Below are positions 12,245 to 23,384 of a stretch of DNA of 64,000 nt, one piece after another. The DNA comes from Scatophagus argus (lineage: Eukaryota; Chordata; Actinopteri; Scatophagidae), in contig NC_058495.1 of NCBI RefSeq assembly GCF_020382885.2, positions 3,403,627 to 3,467,626 of the forward strand. The letters run 5' to 3'. The notes under the pieces were generated by a model. It saw only the letters and a program-made list of their open reading frames with translations. It was not told the DNA's origin and searched no databases. A program made the translations under genes and the position numbers. The stretch's first letter is position 1, and the number at the start of each line of letters is the position of its first letter.

Positions 12245-15200
12245 CTACAACATGAAGGAAAAGTTCAGTTGAAGCAAGGTTTCAAAGTTTCTAGCTGAAG
12301 TGTGCGGCAATACCTTTGCCCAACTGTAACAGTATAATTTACTTATTCAATAGTTTTGTTTTTTTAAGATCAAACTATCAGCTTTTCCTAATAAATTGTG
12401 CAGATCCAAGACATCTTCCAGTGCCGAAAGTTAAGAAGTTCTAAAATGTTGCTTCTCACAGTTTGTTTCCATAACGAGCAGGTAAGAAACATATGAGTTC
12501 ACAGAAATACTCGGTCTAACATATTGCATGAATAGTTCAACAGGTTGAGACATAAGTTTTCTAGCATTCCATATGAATGTAAGCATTCCAGAGACCTCAG
12601 AGCTGCTACAGTATGTCACCCTATGGCTAGTAGCTATGTATGTGCCATTCTCTTAAAAGGCAGGTTGAGCCTCAAAACACACTCATATAAAGCATTTAAC
12701 TGTCTAACTTCATGCATGTTCTGTTATTCAGTGTTGCAAAGGTTTAACATTTCATTTAATGTTACATATAATAGTTCCAGTATTAGACACAACAAAGCAT
12801 GAGAATATAGTATACTTTATATATATATATATATATATTGTTCTTGCATACACACACAGCTCACTGATTAGTCAGGAATGCTATTCAGTCTTTTAAAACA
12901 GCTATAATATGTTGTCCATTACTCCGGATGATTTTTTTTTGTCAGGTTGGAGAAAACAACCACAACAGTTTTTAATGGATAGAAACTTGGGTTTTTGAAA
13001 TTCGAGCCATACCAAGAAGTAGTACCGTATATGTACTAGAATTTGTATTGTGTTTTTCTGTGCTTCACTGAAAAATACCTGTATTTTTTTTTTTTTTCAA
13101 ATTTCACCCAAATCGCACAAATCGTATCATCAAGTATCATCGACATAGTAAAGACATGTGTCCAATTAATTATAAAATAGAGTGAAGTAAGTTGACAAAG
13201 ACTGTAAATCAGTTTTGTCTCTACAGAGCAGTCTATTTTTTTGGCTTTCACAGATCTTCAGTTTCTTAACAACAATAACGGAAAAACAGACAGAGTGGTC
13301 ATTAAACTTCTCTTCGTATGTGGTTACAATAAAATGAATCTGTAAAGGTGATGAATTCAGACAGAAGCTCAGTTAATTTACGAGTTCTTGTGGTGACTAA
13401 AGAGGCAGTTTGGTCTGTCACCACATCGAGGCATTTATAGCGGACAGGCTGTCAGCAGTGAAAGGCCTTTTCAGGTTTAGAGTGGAACCTTTTGGTGTGT
13501 TTGGCAAAGCAGCTGGGGTATTCTCTATGTGCCTCGGGCTGAATGACATCAGCTTACCCTCCTTCCTCCTCACTGAGTGGGAACCCTCGCTGCCGTTACA
13601 GACGCCTCACCCTGCTTTTTAATTATTCCACTCTGATGTGGCCTCAGACTTTCTGGAGTCTCGTGGGGTAATTGTCAAAAGCCTTGGATGCATACAGCTT
13701 AGTGTGGTCATGCCCCCCGAGACCTGACAAACATTTAATTCATGAAGTTCAGTGAAGTGAAATGCCAATGAAGCTGCCATTGTTTGTCTAACAGAACCTC
13801 TGTAAGCCTCCCATGGCACCTTTTACACTATTGTTTATTCTTCTCAAGAAATTTGAAGGTTGGCACTCAAAACACACACTGACATCATCTCCAATTTAAC
13901 ATGAAAGCCTTACTACAATAATTACAGAGGTATCAGTTTAGTAAGTGTATATTAAGAGATTCACATGTATCACATTCCGACTGATGCCAGACCTCAAGTA
14001 TGAATCCTAGTCCAAAGATAAAAGCACTCTTCTTTCTTCCTGGAAGTGATCACAACCTGTCACTATGACACATGAAATCTATCTGAGCATACTTCACAGT
14101 TACATCACTTCTCATTTTCTCATTTTTACATGCGTAGCACTCGAAGTACACATCTTTGTGTATATTGTTCTAATAAAAGCAGGTAGAATGCAAGTTTCTA
14201 CATAGACAAACAACAGAAGAAATTTCGAGCAGAAAACATCTGAAACACCTAGCATTACAAGGGGTATTCCAGATACTGATAGTTCTTTTTCTTTTTTACA
14301 GCAAGAAAATCACAGTTTCAGCATTGGTTTGTAAAGTATATTCTGTGCACAATTAGGTCAACAGACATGCTCGTATTTATACTATGAAACAGAAATTAAT
14401 GACAGACATTAATGAGACAAGATGAAGAGCAATTTCGATTTAGTTAAGACACTTTTTGACTGCATAACCTGTTAAGCTAGCATGTAATAAAATTTCACAC
14501 CTGTCAGGCAGCACAGGGCTGTAACTCCACAGTCTTAAAGTTCACCTTAGAATCCATCCATCCATCCATTTTCTATACCGCTTATCTGTCAGGGTCGCAG
14601 GGCGGGTTGGATCCTATCCCAGCTGACTAAGGACGAGAGGTGGAGTACACCCTGGACTGGTCGCCAGTCAATTGCAGGGCCGACACACAAAGACAGACAA
14701 CCACTAAAGGGAGGAGGAAGCCGAAGTACCCGGAGAAAATCCACGCAGGCACAGGGAGAACTAGATTGTTTTGATGTGATTTGCTGAGTTTCGAAGATAT
14801 CCACTATAGAGATGTCTGTCTCATCTTGAATATAATGGTGGGATGGGAAGGAAGGAAGTGTGAATCTACTCATGGACAAGAGGTTCATGCTCAAAACCAC
14901 TGAGTGTATAAAAAGATGGACGTCATGAGAGCTCCCCAAAAGTGAAGCCAAAACTGCCTCCAATACAGGTCATAAACCCCTTCCCCTCCATGTTAACAGA
15001 AGTGCCACAGGCCAAACTAAAAACTCAAAGTACACGACATATAAATTTTTACCGAAGATGTCATTTTAGGTAGTTCTTTTCATGCTAATGTCCAAGCATT
15101 TATTTTTGTAATACATTTTATTTTTTTATTTGATGCTATAAAAGGGCGGTGGAATGTCATGATTGACAACCGAGCACTGCTTGCAATTGGGTCAGTCAGG

Positions 15201-18200
15201 TGTATGGGCGGGAACTCAAACCCGTGGCTCAATCGCCTGGTCACTAATTACTGTGTGGACTCCAAATTATGTCATCAGCACAAGAGGGCAAAGGGCTCGT
15301 ATCTGGTATCTTTTAGCTTCACTTCACAGTAGGAAGAAGTGGACACATGTAATCCTTTTTCACATATGTCAGTGACTAGACAGACTGAGCTGTAGCATTA
15401 GCTAGTAACTGCTAGTTAGCTTAGTTAGTTAGTTAGCTAGTCTTAGTTAGCAGTACATGAATGTTTCCTTCCCTGTGATGATACAGAAAGGAAATACTAA
15501 GAACAAAGTCATAGTGAAAACATGAGCAAACACTTAAGAATGGTCATAAGAATTTCCCAGAGTCCAAGGAACCATCTTCACATTGTCTGACCAGAGCCAA
15601 GCTAGTTGTTTTCAGTCTTTATGCTAAACTAAGGTAGCTTCAGAGTGGTAACAGTCTCTTGAGCTAACCCTCATCAAGACAGTAGTAAGTATGTTTCTCA
15701 AAATGACATGCATTCCTTTAATCCGCATTCTCATCTTTGCTAAAGAATTCTTTTAGAAGCCATAATAGTAATCTATTGTTACATAATTCAATGTTCAGGA
15801 TGCGTGAACTGCATATACATGCACATTTAAACTTTTGGGGATTTCAAGCATTTGTGCAGTATTTTTGCAAGTTTACCTCAGACCTCCACTGATCTGTCAT
15901 GTGCCTGCTGCAGCTTTGCCATTACATTGCGTTCTTGTGGGGCCATTTTGTGGACAGTCTAGCAGTTTCTATTGATCTGTCATTTGGCTCCCTCCATCCG
16001 TCCACTGGCAAATAACATCAGAGTATGGCTAATGCACTCTTACATGGTCATGGTCCCGGGGCCATCTTGTCTGACACTGATGCACTCCAAATAACTTCTC
16101 TGTAAATTATCTGAGTGACCAGATTTTGTCCTCAGTAGCTCTGGATTTTACTATATTTCTCTCTCACATTTTAACAAGTGACTGCAGTTCGTCTAAATCC
16201 AGCCCGAAATCCTCTCCATCAGCTAATCAACAAACCATGTGCAAAACCTTCACATTCACACATACAGATAACAATTACAAATCCCTCTGAATAAGACACT
16301 TTTTTTTCAATAAATGTAACACAAATTTACTGTATTTAAGGAATATTTTAAGATAATCTTTTTCGTACTCACAACTATTCTTCATATTTAAAACTAAAAT
16401 ACTGATATCATCTTAATAATATACATATGATAATGAATGTAAATAATCAAGTGCAGATATTAGACCTTTTAGACCTTTTGTTTATCAGTTCATCGAGGGA
16501 GTTTTTCCTTGCCACTGTCTGCTTGCTCAGGGGTTCAGGCTCTGAGCTTTCTGTAAAGCACCAATTTTGATTGTAAAAGGAGTTATATATATATAAAACT
16601 GAATTTTTGGTGCACTTGTGTACAGTTATTGGTTACAGGCCCTCCCTGCATACCTAAACTTGTGTTTTGAGTATAATTCATTTTTTGAAAAAGAGGCAAA
16701 ATACACAGTATAAAGTTAAACATAAATCTGGCATACTTTAGGTATCGTGATAACATTGTTCTTGTGACTTCTTTTTGCGACAATAATCTTTTATCATGAA
16801 CATCCTCCTATTTGCTACATACGTCAGCTGACACTGATCAAACACGTTGGATCTGGTGTTGGCCGTGATGTGACCAATCCACATTAAGAACAGTTTCTTT
16901 ATCAATTTTACTGTAAAATTCAGTCTTTCTGCTATCGGTTACATTCAGCCAGTCATGGCTGGCTGCCGACTCAGATTTCACTGATACAGTAATCCCTGGC
17001 CACAAGCTGCTGTACCAGATAGTCCCTGACTTGTCTAGATTTTCTCGTTATCTTTTATAAAAAAAAATCCCAGATGTGTCAAAATGAATTAAAAAGTTAG
17101 ACTATAGGATAACATACCTTGCGTCCCACTTCATTATTATGTAAATTCATGAGAGTCCTGGCATTCTGCTTGATCTCCCGTGAATCCACAAACACCTTAG
17201 AGAAACCCAGGCCATAGTGGATGTCAGCAGAGCAGCCACCCCACTTCCAGCCCTCCTCCTGGTTGTAGAATCCCTGTTTCTCCTTGTCGCAGCCGCAGCC
17301 GCTCAGGCTCCCCTGGGTGCAGGCCGCAGTGACTGCATGGGCGACCCCGGCAGCAATGATAGCATATGTGAACGCAGCCTCCTTACTGCCTGCGATAAAG
17401 GGAAAAGACATTTTTAATTGCAATGGCCAACAACAGGATTCACTATTTCAGGCACTGTCAAGCCTCCTTAACATACCGAGCATAGCTGCCTCGAATCAAA
17501 TCATAAAATACAAGAGCCAAAGCCAAGTCCAATTCATTAATCAAGTTCTCTTAAAACAGATAAACTTCAGGATGAACTGAATTCTGTAGAAAATATAATG
17601 AAGCAAGAATGGAAGGAAACAAATCCCAGAAAAGCCAGTCAGTTTCACTGTCTTTATGATGAGTTGTGATCAAAGAACCCGCAGGATTCTGACTAGTCTG
17701 CATTTTAAGGATATAATTTAACATATTTACCGCTAAGTGCAACTGATTACTTATGATTTTTCTTTTTTCTTTTTTTTTTGAGTTAAAACATTAAACATTT
17801 AGGCATCACTTTTGGCCCTTGTCCCAGCTGCCGTCATACTCAGATCCATCCTGTGGTGGTGAATCTGAGAGGCATGCAGATCCTCCCTACATGGACGGAT
17901 TTCCACTCCATAAATCTGAGTGCTTCAGGTCAACTGCGTTTTTTCTAATTAAAATGGAGATAATTCCTGTTGGAAAATGGAAAACATCCAACAATGACCA
18001 TAAGAGCAAGAACATTCCAAAAACAGTCATAATCTTTAAGAATTACACAGCCATACAAATCTTTAAGTCGTTTAAAGTCACAGTTCTCCTTCATACGCTG
18101 AAATTTATGTGCAACCGTCAAGCTTTGCCGGAACAAGTGGATGCGATACTTCGCTGTCATGCTGACATTCACTTTTCATTAAAAGGACAATTGCAGCAAA

Positions 18201-20668
18201 GTAGACAGAACATATAACATACATAAAACGCAGAAACATCCTGGCACCAAACATGTAAACTTGAGATATTAAACCAACTCTCTGGTTTGCCTTCACAGCC
18301 AGTGAAGAAGCAGCCAGTAACCAAGAGAGAGGCTGCAAGTAGCCAACTTAGTGGGTGGGGAGGATACTTGATCCTAATGCCAAAATACTGTACATTGCTG
18401 CATCACTGCCAACAACAATCCAAAATTGATGTATTCTGTCAGTTATCAGTGTTCTAGTCTGCTGAAACGAAACAATGGGTTCACATGGACTCGCCTCAGT
18501 GCAGGGCAGCTGCTCTGGTCCAGCTGCCCCGCTATCTCATGGAACTCAGCCTGATTCTTGTCTACATTTAGGTAAAATATGGATCCTGCTATACTGAAAT
18601 GAGCTTTCTTTAAATCTGACAATCTGAATAAAAAGTGCAGAGCCTGCCTGAAGCAGTGCACTAAAATCATTCTACATAAAATGTCCTCTGCCAAAGCTGC
18701 AGAACCTGGAGGTAAATTTGTAAACCTAGAAGAAAGCGCTTGTCTGAACTTGAAGCTTTTGGGGGAAAAGTATTTTATGAACATACATGAAGGTGGTTTA
18801 GCTAGCATGTTTTAAGCTCCATAAAACTCAGACAGAAGAGGCCGGTGTATCGCATTAACTGCTATAATCATAGATCACTTCATGAACAGTAATGACAGTC
18901 ATCACTGTTTACACTGACCTATATCATTCACACATCAAATTACAACTCCTGCAGCTCTTAACTGTGGGCTGGAAGACTCATTCAGACTGTGCTCATATTT
19001 GTCGAAGCTAATACTACAACCATCTCAGGCCATATAACACAAGGCCGTCGATGCAGCAATCAAGCATTAATTAAAGGCTCAAACAAGATGTGAGCTATAA
19101 TCCTTAATGACACATGGCGTGAAAAATGACAGACGTGCTCTGCATCTGTCTCTGAGATGACGGGGTGAACTTAAAGGACAAGACAGTGGAATACCAGCGT
19201 GTTAAATGTGATTCTCAGCGTATTTCCGCAGTCCTGTCTTTGGAGCAAGCATCGCCTCGAGCCTTATTCCACATACAGGATCAAATCTGCGGCTTATTTT
19301 CCCACCAACAGCAGATCTACGCAGAGAGTATGAGCTTCAGACCAGCAGACATTTGTCAGCGTGTCAGAGGTCGGACACCTCAGGGAATGTCTTTTTGGAC
19401 CACTTTTGGACAAATTTTCAAAACCCTATCACAACTTCCTAAACATTTGCTTGGACAGCACATGTGGTAAAGACAACATACGACTTAAGACATCAAGAAA
19501 CATGACTATCTGTGCGCAAGTAACACACAATTATTGAGCTGCTGGTGTGTGAGTATGCGGCAGCCTTTTTCTCTGGAATAATTATTTTATTAGTTAAAAA
19601 TCTTGCAATGCATATATTTCAAAATCAGCACTGTATCTGTGAATATGAGGGCATGCTGACATGTTCTCACTCTCTGCACTTTGGAAGAAGAACCCAGTGA
19701 CAAAGTAAAGCTCTTGGTGTAAACAAGACTCTAGTAGCTTTCTTACCTTCAAAAACAACAACTGTAGTAACATCTAAACAATTACAGGATTATTATTCTG
19801 CACACAGTTCATGTCATGAGAATAAAGTGCAGCACAACTACCTCAAAGCCAACACAGAAGCCCATCTGCAAGACAATGATTCAGTGCGACACACAGATCC
19901 TGGGTTTGAACTAAGAATCACTGAATTCAACAGGTTTCTTGGGCGCACAGCTTGTTAAAACAAAATCAAAGTGCAACATACCCACTCTGAGCTCTCTCCC
20001 GAACACGGTCCTCTCTCCCAGGGCCGAGCAGTTCCAGCGTCCGTGCCTGAACTGAAACTGACACTCATTGATCCCCATCTGGACCCCCTCTCCGATCACG
20101 ATGATCGCGTCGGGTCGGCTCTGACAGATAGTCCTCTGACGGGGAGCCAGGCCCGGGATTTTATTACAGATGATGCTCGCTCCCAGTGCAACCACCGACG
20201 ACAGACCCCTGCGGTGAAGGCGAAAGGGGAAAATGTGGCATTTTCTTATGGAGCTTCTGCAGGTGTTTTAATACTTTCTGAGTACCTTAACGTGAGAAAA
20301 TATCGTTCTGGCTTATCCTACACGTATAATAATAACTGCATGGTTTGTTTTTACAATGAATGTTTTTTTAAGGTTAATTTAACTATACCCCCATCTGCAG
20401 ATCCAGACAGACCCTACACCTACTTTGGAGCCCCCTTGTTGTTCTACCGCTCTTTTAAACGTCTGTGATAGGTGGGAAGCATTATTCAGATCTCCAGCTG
20501 TGTTAAAATCAAAAACATTTCTATGCTTTTGTTTTGAAGCTTAATTGCATCTGTGGGGAACTGGACAGACCACCTGCAGCACATCCCGAAAACTCACCCG
20601 ATTTTCAAATACAATACTCCAAGGCACAGGAAAAAATGGAAAATCCAGCGCCGTGTCTTCCTGCTCAT
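11765..20668 (-). CDS. wnt7 (wnt7a/b/c-like): Wnt7-family secreted ligand, complete four-exon gene
   Basis: Secreted lipid-modified ligand for Frizzled receptors; Wnt7 proteins also act through Reck/Gpr124 in brain vessels. Coding exons in transcript order: 20668-20598, 20208-19982, 17389-17118, 12244-11765; lengths 71, 227, 272 and 480 nt, total 1050 nt = 349 aa plus stop, the length of human WNT7A. All introns are GT-AG and phases agree. A basic and then hydrophobic signal peptide (about residues 1-24) leads into SSVVALGAS. The lipidation motif [10 protein letters not shown] puts the serine at residue 206, and [10 protein letters not shown] and CNCKFLWCC follow in the cysteine-rich C-terminus. 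N-glycosylation sequons remain at N83 and N295, but residue 127 is Ser where human WNT7A and WNT7B have Asn. The signal peptide resembles WNT7B and exon 4 resembles WNT7A, so the exact paralogue is uncertain. It is transcribed in the same direction as the let-7 pair and ptpdc1. Confidence 0.96.
12819..12838. repeat. (TA)10 microsatellite
   Basis: Perfect TA run in wnt7 intron 3. Confidence 0.9.
14550..14770 (+). mobile_element. RTE-like retroposon piece
   Basis: ATCCATCCATCCATTTTCTA, TACCGCTTATCTGTCAGGGT, CCCTGGACTGGTCGCCAGTC and CCGGAGAAAATCCACGCAGG are signature words of a very abundant fish non-LTR repeat. It lies in wnt7 intron 3. Confidence 0.75.
16495..16605 (+). mobile_element. Non-LTR retroposon 3' tail
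   Basis: GGGAGTTTTTCCTTGCCACT, CTGCTTGCTCAGGGGTTCAG and TCTGTAAAGCACCAATTTTG match the same tail type as at 148-320; it ends in a TA-rich run. It lies in wnt7 intron 3. Confidence 0.55.
17118..17389 (-). CDS. wnt7: wnt7 exon 3
   Basis: The acceptor TCGCAG ends at 17390 and the donor GTATGT starts at 17117. Encodes residues 100-190, with [30 protein letters not shown] and [16 protein letters not shown], all diagnostic of Wnt7. The stretch [10 protein letters not shown] carries Ser at 127 in place of the usual Asn, so that sequon is missing. Entry phase 1, exit phase 0. Confidence 0.96.
17390..19981 (-). other. wnt7 intron 2
   Basis: A 2.6-kb intron between two phase-1 junctions. Several short open frames occur on both strands (the longest is 132 codons at 17819-18217 on plus), but none resembles a protein I know or has exon-like borders. 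No repeat family was recognised. Confidence 0.8.
19982..20208 (-). CDS. wnt7: wnt7 exon 2
   Basis: The acceptor CCGCAG ends at 20209 and the donor GTATGT starts at 19981. Encodes residues 24-100, including the Wnt7 signature from [18 protein letters not shown] through [20 protein letters not shown]. Asn83 sits in an N-glycosylation sequon (NCS). Entry phase 2, exit phase 1. Confidence 0.96.
20598..20668 (-). CDS. wnt7: wnt7 exon 1 (signal peptide)
   Basis: The ATG at 20668-20666 lies in a strong context (CACCATGA). The exon encodes [20 protein letters not shown] followed by LKI and two bases of a glycine codon, then the donor GTGAGT at 20597. The basic N-terminus plus hydrophobic core is a signal peptide and is closer to the human WNT7B leader (as I recall it) than to WNT7A. 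Confidence 0.93.
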
Positions 20669-21180
20669 GGTGCTCAGCCCAGCCGGTGTGTCAGTGCTCT
20701 GCTGTTGCAACAACCAGCCTTATTTCTCTATCGAGTCCCGCAGAGTGTCCAGGTGTTCCGGGCTGCTCGCGGGAAGAAAGCTCCTCTGGACAAACCAAAG
20801 TTTGTGGAAATACACTCGTCCTGATTTCATTTGGTAGGTGTCCGGTGGTGTGAGCTTGTGCTGTAGCATTGGGGCTGTTGCGTTCAGGTAAGCAACGCGG
20901 CTTCTCAGTGATCAGACTGACTGTGTGTGTGTGTACCTTCTCTATCAGGGCGTGTTCTGCAGAGGATCTGCCTCTGAGCCGCTCACACACTCTCAGCCTG
21001 CAGGTACACGCTCAGCTCATCTGTCCCTCTGCCTGACACACGTTCACATCTGCCGAGCTGAGTACAGCTGAGACACGGAGCCAATCAGATCTTCAGCCCT
21101 TAACTCACGTCCTCTCCCGGACACTGGACCGTCCGTGCTCACTTCATGTCTGACAGACGACCGGTTACCGGCACGTCTTT
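20669..21180 (-). promoter_or_regulatory. wnt7 5' UTR and promoter region
   Basis: This stretch directly upstream of the wnt7 ATG is richer in GC and CpG than the surrounding AT-rich DNA and lacks coding-like reading frames on the gene strand. It most likely holds the 5' UTR and core promoter. The transcription start cannot be placed from sequence alone. Confidence 0.45.
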
Positions 21181-22083
21181 ATTTAGTTGCCAACAATGAA
21201 CGCCCCTCCCACAGATTCACCCCCCTCCAGCAGCAAAAGCACCCCCCCCCCCAAAAAAAACCTGCATCTGATCACATTTCAATTAACTGTTACACCAGCG
21301 GTGATTAATGCATAAGCACATTTAAACTTACTGCAACGTTTAAATGCTACTTAGATGGTAATTTAATCAGAAAAAGGACAACAGGAGCCATTCTACATGA
21401 TGATGCGGATACTTTTATTTATTTATTTATGACATACACACGTTTATGTTTGATAGTATTTGTACTTCTGTAAATGATACAGAGATCCACATCTTACTTA
21501 TTTTCCACGTAAATAAATTTTCAAGCAGTTCAGCGCTAACTAGGATGGAAAATATCAACTTCATGAAGGGCATGAAAGGGGTAAGTGAATTAAAACCATA
21601 AAATGTTTCATTTGTTCATTCAAAGCACAGCAACCGCGGCCCAACCACGTATAACACGGGACTGGAACTGTTAATGAGCAGCAGGTCAGATTTTCTCATG
21701 TCTTATGACGGTGGTCTGGTCAGTGAGTTAGACTTCATGGTGGTCTTCAGTGTAGAGGTTTGAGTTAAAGGACTATAACACCACCTGCTGGCACAACTGT
21801 GTAACTACTGCCATCTTTTTCACAAGCGTACAGCCACAGTAACCTTTTGAAGCTGTGGCCTCCAAGTTCCTATCAGGCAGTGAACACAGCACAGACCCGG
21901 CGGAACCACGCTGGAGTTATACACCTGTCTGATGTGTCCTCTGCTGAGGACCAGCTGGACGTGTGCACACTGAGCTGGACAGACATCTTTATCATTCTCC
22001 ACTCAATTGTGTTGCAGCTGACAGGGTCGGACAAACCATGTCAGTCCTCGAAGTAGGACACAGTAAGAGGGAACACCTGTGTC

Positions 22084-22124
<41 letters not shown>

Positions 22125-23095
22125 CTGTGCAGTCTGTCTTGTACTCTCATTCACAGTGTTGTACTCATCACAGTGTGAGCTATTGTACTGTTTACGCCAC
22201 AGTAAACCTCTTCATAGCAAAGTAAATTGTCCAAAATTGCCAAATTTGGTAGCAATCGTGGTGAAAATAAGTATTTTATTGAATTACTAGCTCCATTTTA
22301 CTCATTACAACTGTATACTAACAGCCTTGTTCTCCTGGCCTGCTGTGCACTGAGGGTAGCTTATTCTAGCAATCTGAATGAATTAAAAATGTACTAACCA
22401 AACGCTGTCTCAATTTCCCAATTACAGAATTGCATAGTCCCAGAAATGATGAACTTCACAGAGTAAGCTTTTAAACTACATGGTATTACAGTATACCACC
22501 AGACAGGATCTTTCAGTATTGCCACCTCCTTGTCATGCTACCACATGTGTACATGTATTAGGTGCACCCAGCTGCAACAAGACCTGCAATATGTCCTCTC
22601 TTCATCAAGGTTATGATGACCATTTATTACAGTAACTGTCTGAGGTTTGCAGTTTGTGGTGCTGTTGAACTGCTGGATAAAAACACACTGTATACATGTA
22701 TTTGTGTCTGTGTATTAGACTGTTCATCAACTGTAATTTGGTCTTTATTACTATAATGATTAACCCTTCATCCAAAATAGTGTACCATATTGTGTATTAT
22801 AAAGCTCTAGAAAACACACAAGAAGGAAGCTTGTTTGAGAAAGTGAGACATGCACTATTTTCATCAATTTAGATTTATTTTAATTTACAAAGATTCCACT
22901 CAGTACCAAAAATATGGAGAATACTAAAAAGTAGCATACAAAAATCAGTCTAATTTAAGGTTGTGGAAATATTGCATGCATTGTAAATTCAGCTATCACT
23001 GCTCTTCAGCTCTAAGGACAAAAAGTCTCCAGAGATCTGTGAAGAAATAATGTCATAATACCAGTTTAGAGAAATAAAACTGAAGAAATGTCACT
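21181..23095. other. Spacer between wnt7 and the let-7 pair
   Basis: Contains a C-run followed by an A-run at about 21241-21260 and the (GT)17 microsatellite at 22089-22122. No gene or additional let-7-like stem was found here, although human let-7d lies about 2 kb beyond let-7f-1 in this direction. Confidence 0.7.
22089..22122 (+). repeat. (GT)17 microsatellite
   Basis: Perfect GT run between wnt7 and let-7, preceded by GTCTGTCT. Confidence 0.95.
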
Positions 23096-23185
23096 CCTCA
23101 GGGAAGGCAATAGATTGTATAGTTATCTCCCAAACAGGGCAAAAATCACTACCCCACAACTATACAATCTACTACCTCACACTGT
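23096..23185 (-). ncRNA. mirlet7f: let-7f precursor hairpin (let-7f-1 type)
   Basis: The mature 5p arm at 23179-23158 reads TGAGGTAGTAGATTGTATAG plus TT, identical to let-7f. The 3p arm at 23122-23101 (CTATACAATCTATTGCCTTC plus CC) matches the known let-7f-1-3p. The loop (GTGGGGTAGTGATTTTTGCCC, one base shortened here as GTGGGGTAGTGATTTTTGCC) closely follows human let-7f-1, and a GGAG motif lies beside the 3p arm. Second member of the cluster on the minus strand, in the same order as human let-7a-1 and let-7f-1. Confidence 0.97.
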
Positions 23186-23299
23186 GTGAGCAGCTGGGAT
23201 TCAACAGCTTTATTGAAAACATCTCGATTCGTTCAAACACTGATGTCAGGAGAATGGCCTTCAGAAGACAACAAGGATCAACTGAGACGTGTGCTTGGC

Positions 23300-23384
23300 A
23301 CTTTGAGAAAGACAGTAGGTTGAATAGTTATCTCCCAGTGCGGGTATGACCCTAAAACTATACAACCTACTACCTCATCCCACA
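23300..23384 (-). ncRNA. mirlet7a: let-7a precursor hairpin (let-7a-1 type)
   Basis: The mature 5p arm at 23377-23356 reads TGAGGTAGTAGGTTGTATAG plus TT, identical to let-7a. The 3p arm at 23327-23307 (CTATTCAACCTACTGTCTTT plus C) pairs with it and differs from the usual let-7a-3p at two bases. The loop carries TTAGGGTCA and GGGAGATAA as in human let-7a-1; GGAG is the Lin28 zinc-knuckle site in pre-let-7. let-7 represses developmental-timing and growth mRNAs such as lin28 and ras. It is likely co-transcribed with let-7f, whose mature arm starts 198 nt downstream. Confidence 0.97.

Larger units (their letters stand above)
12245..17117 (-). other. wnt7 intron 3
   Basis: A 4.9-kb intron. It holds a (TA)10 run at 12819-12838, a block at about 13390-13810 that is less AT-biased and could be a conserved regulatory element, an RTE-like repeat at 14550-14770, a TTAG-type repeat near 15410-15440 and a retroposon tail at 16495-16605. 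No exon-like segment was recognised. Confidence 0.85.

Noticed and set aside
17217-17417. Plus-strand open frame over wnt7 exon 3
   Set aside because: Antisense shadow of a conserved coding exon; no independent signal.
17819-18217. 132-codon plus-strand frame in wnt7 intron 2
   Set aside because: No recognisable domain, no exon borders and a Lys/Ile-rich composition typical of chance frames in AT-rich DNA.
19838-19845. Minus-strand TGAGGTAG, a let-7 seed, in wnt7 intron 2
   Set aside because: Only the seed matches, the following bases differ from every let-7 I know, and the neighbouring sequence cannot fold into a let-7-like hairpin.
20534-20853. Three overlapping plus-strand frames at wnt7 exon 1
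   Set aside because: They are antisense to the exon and its GC-rich 5' UTR, overlap each other in all frames and resemble no protein.
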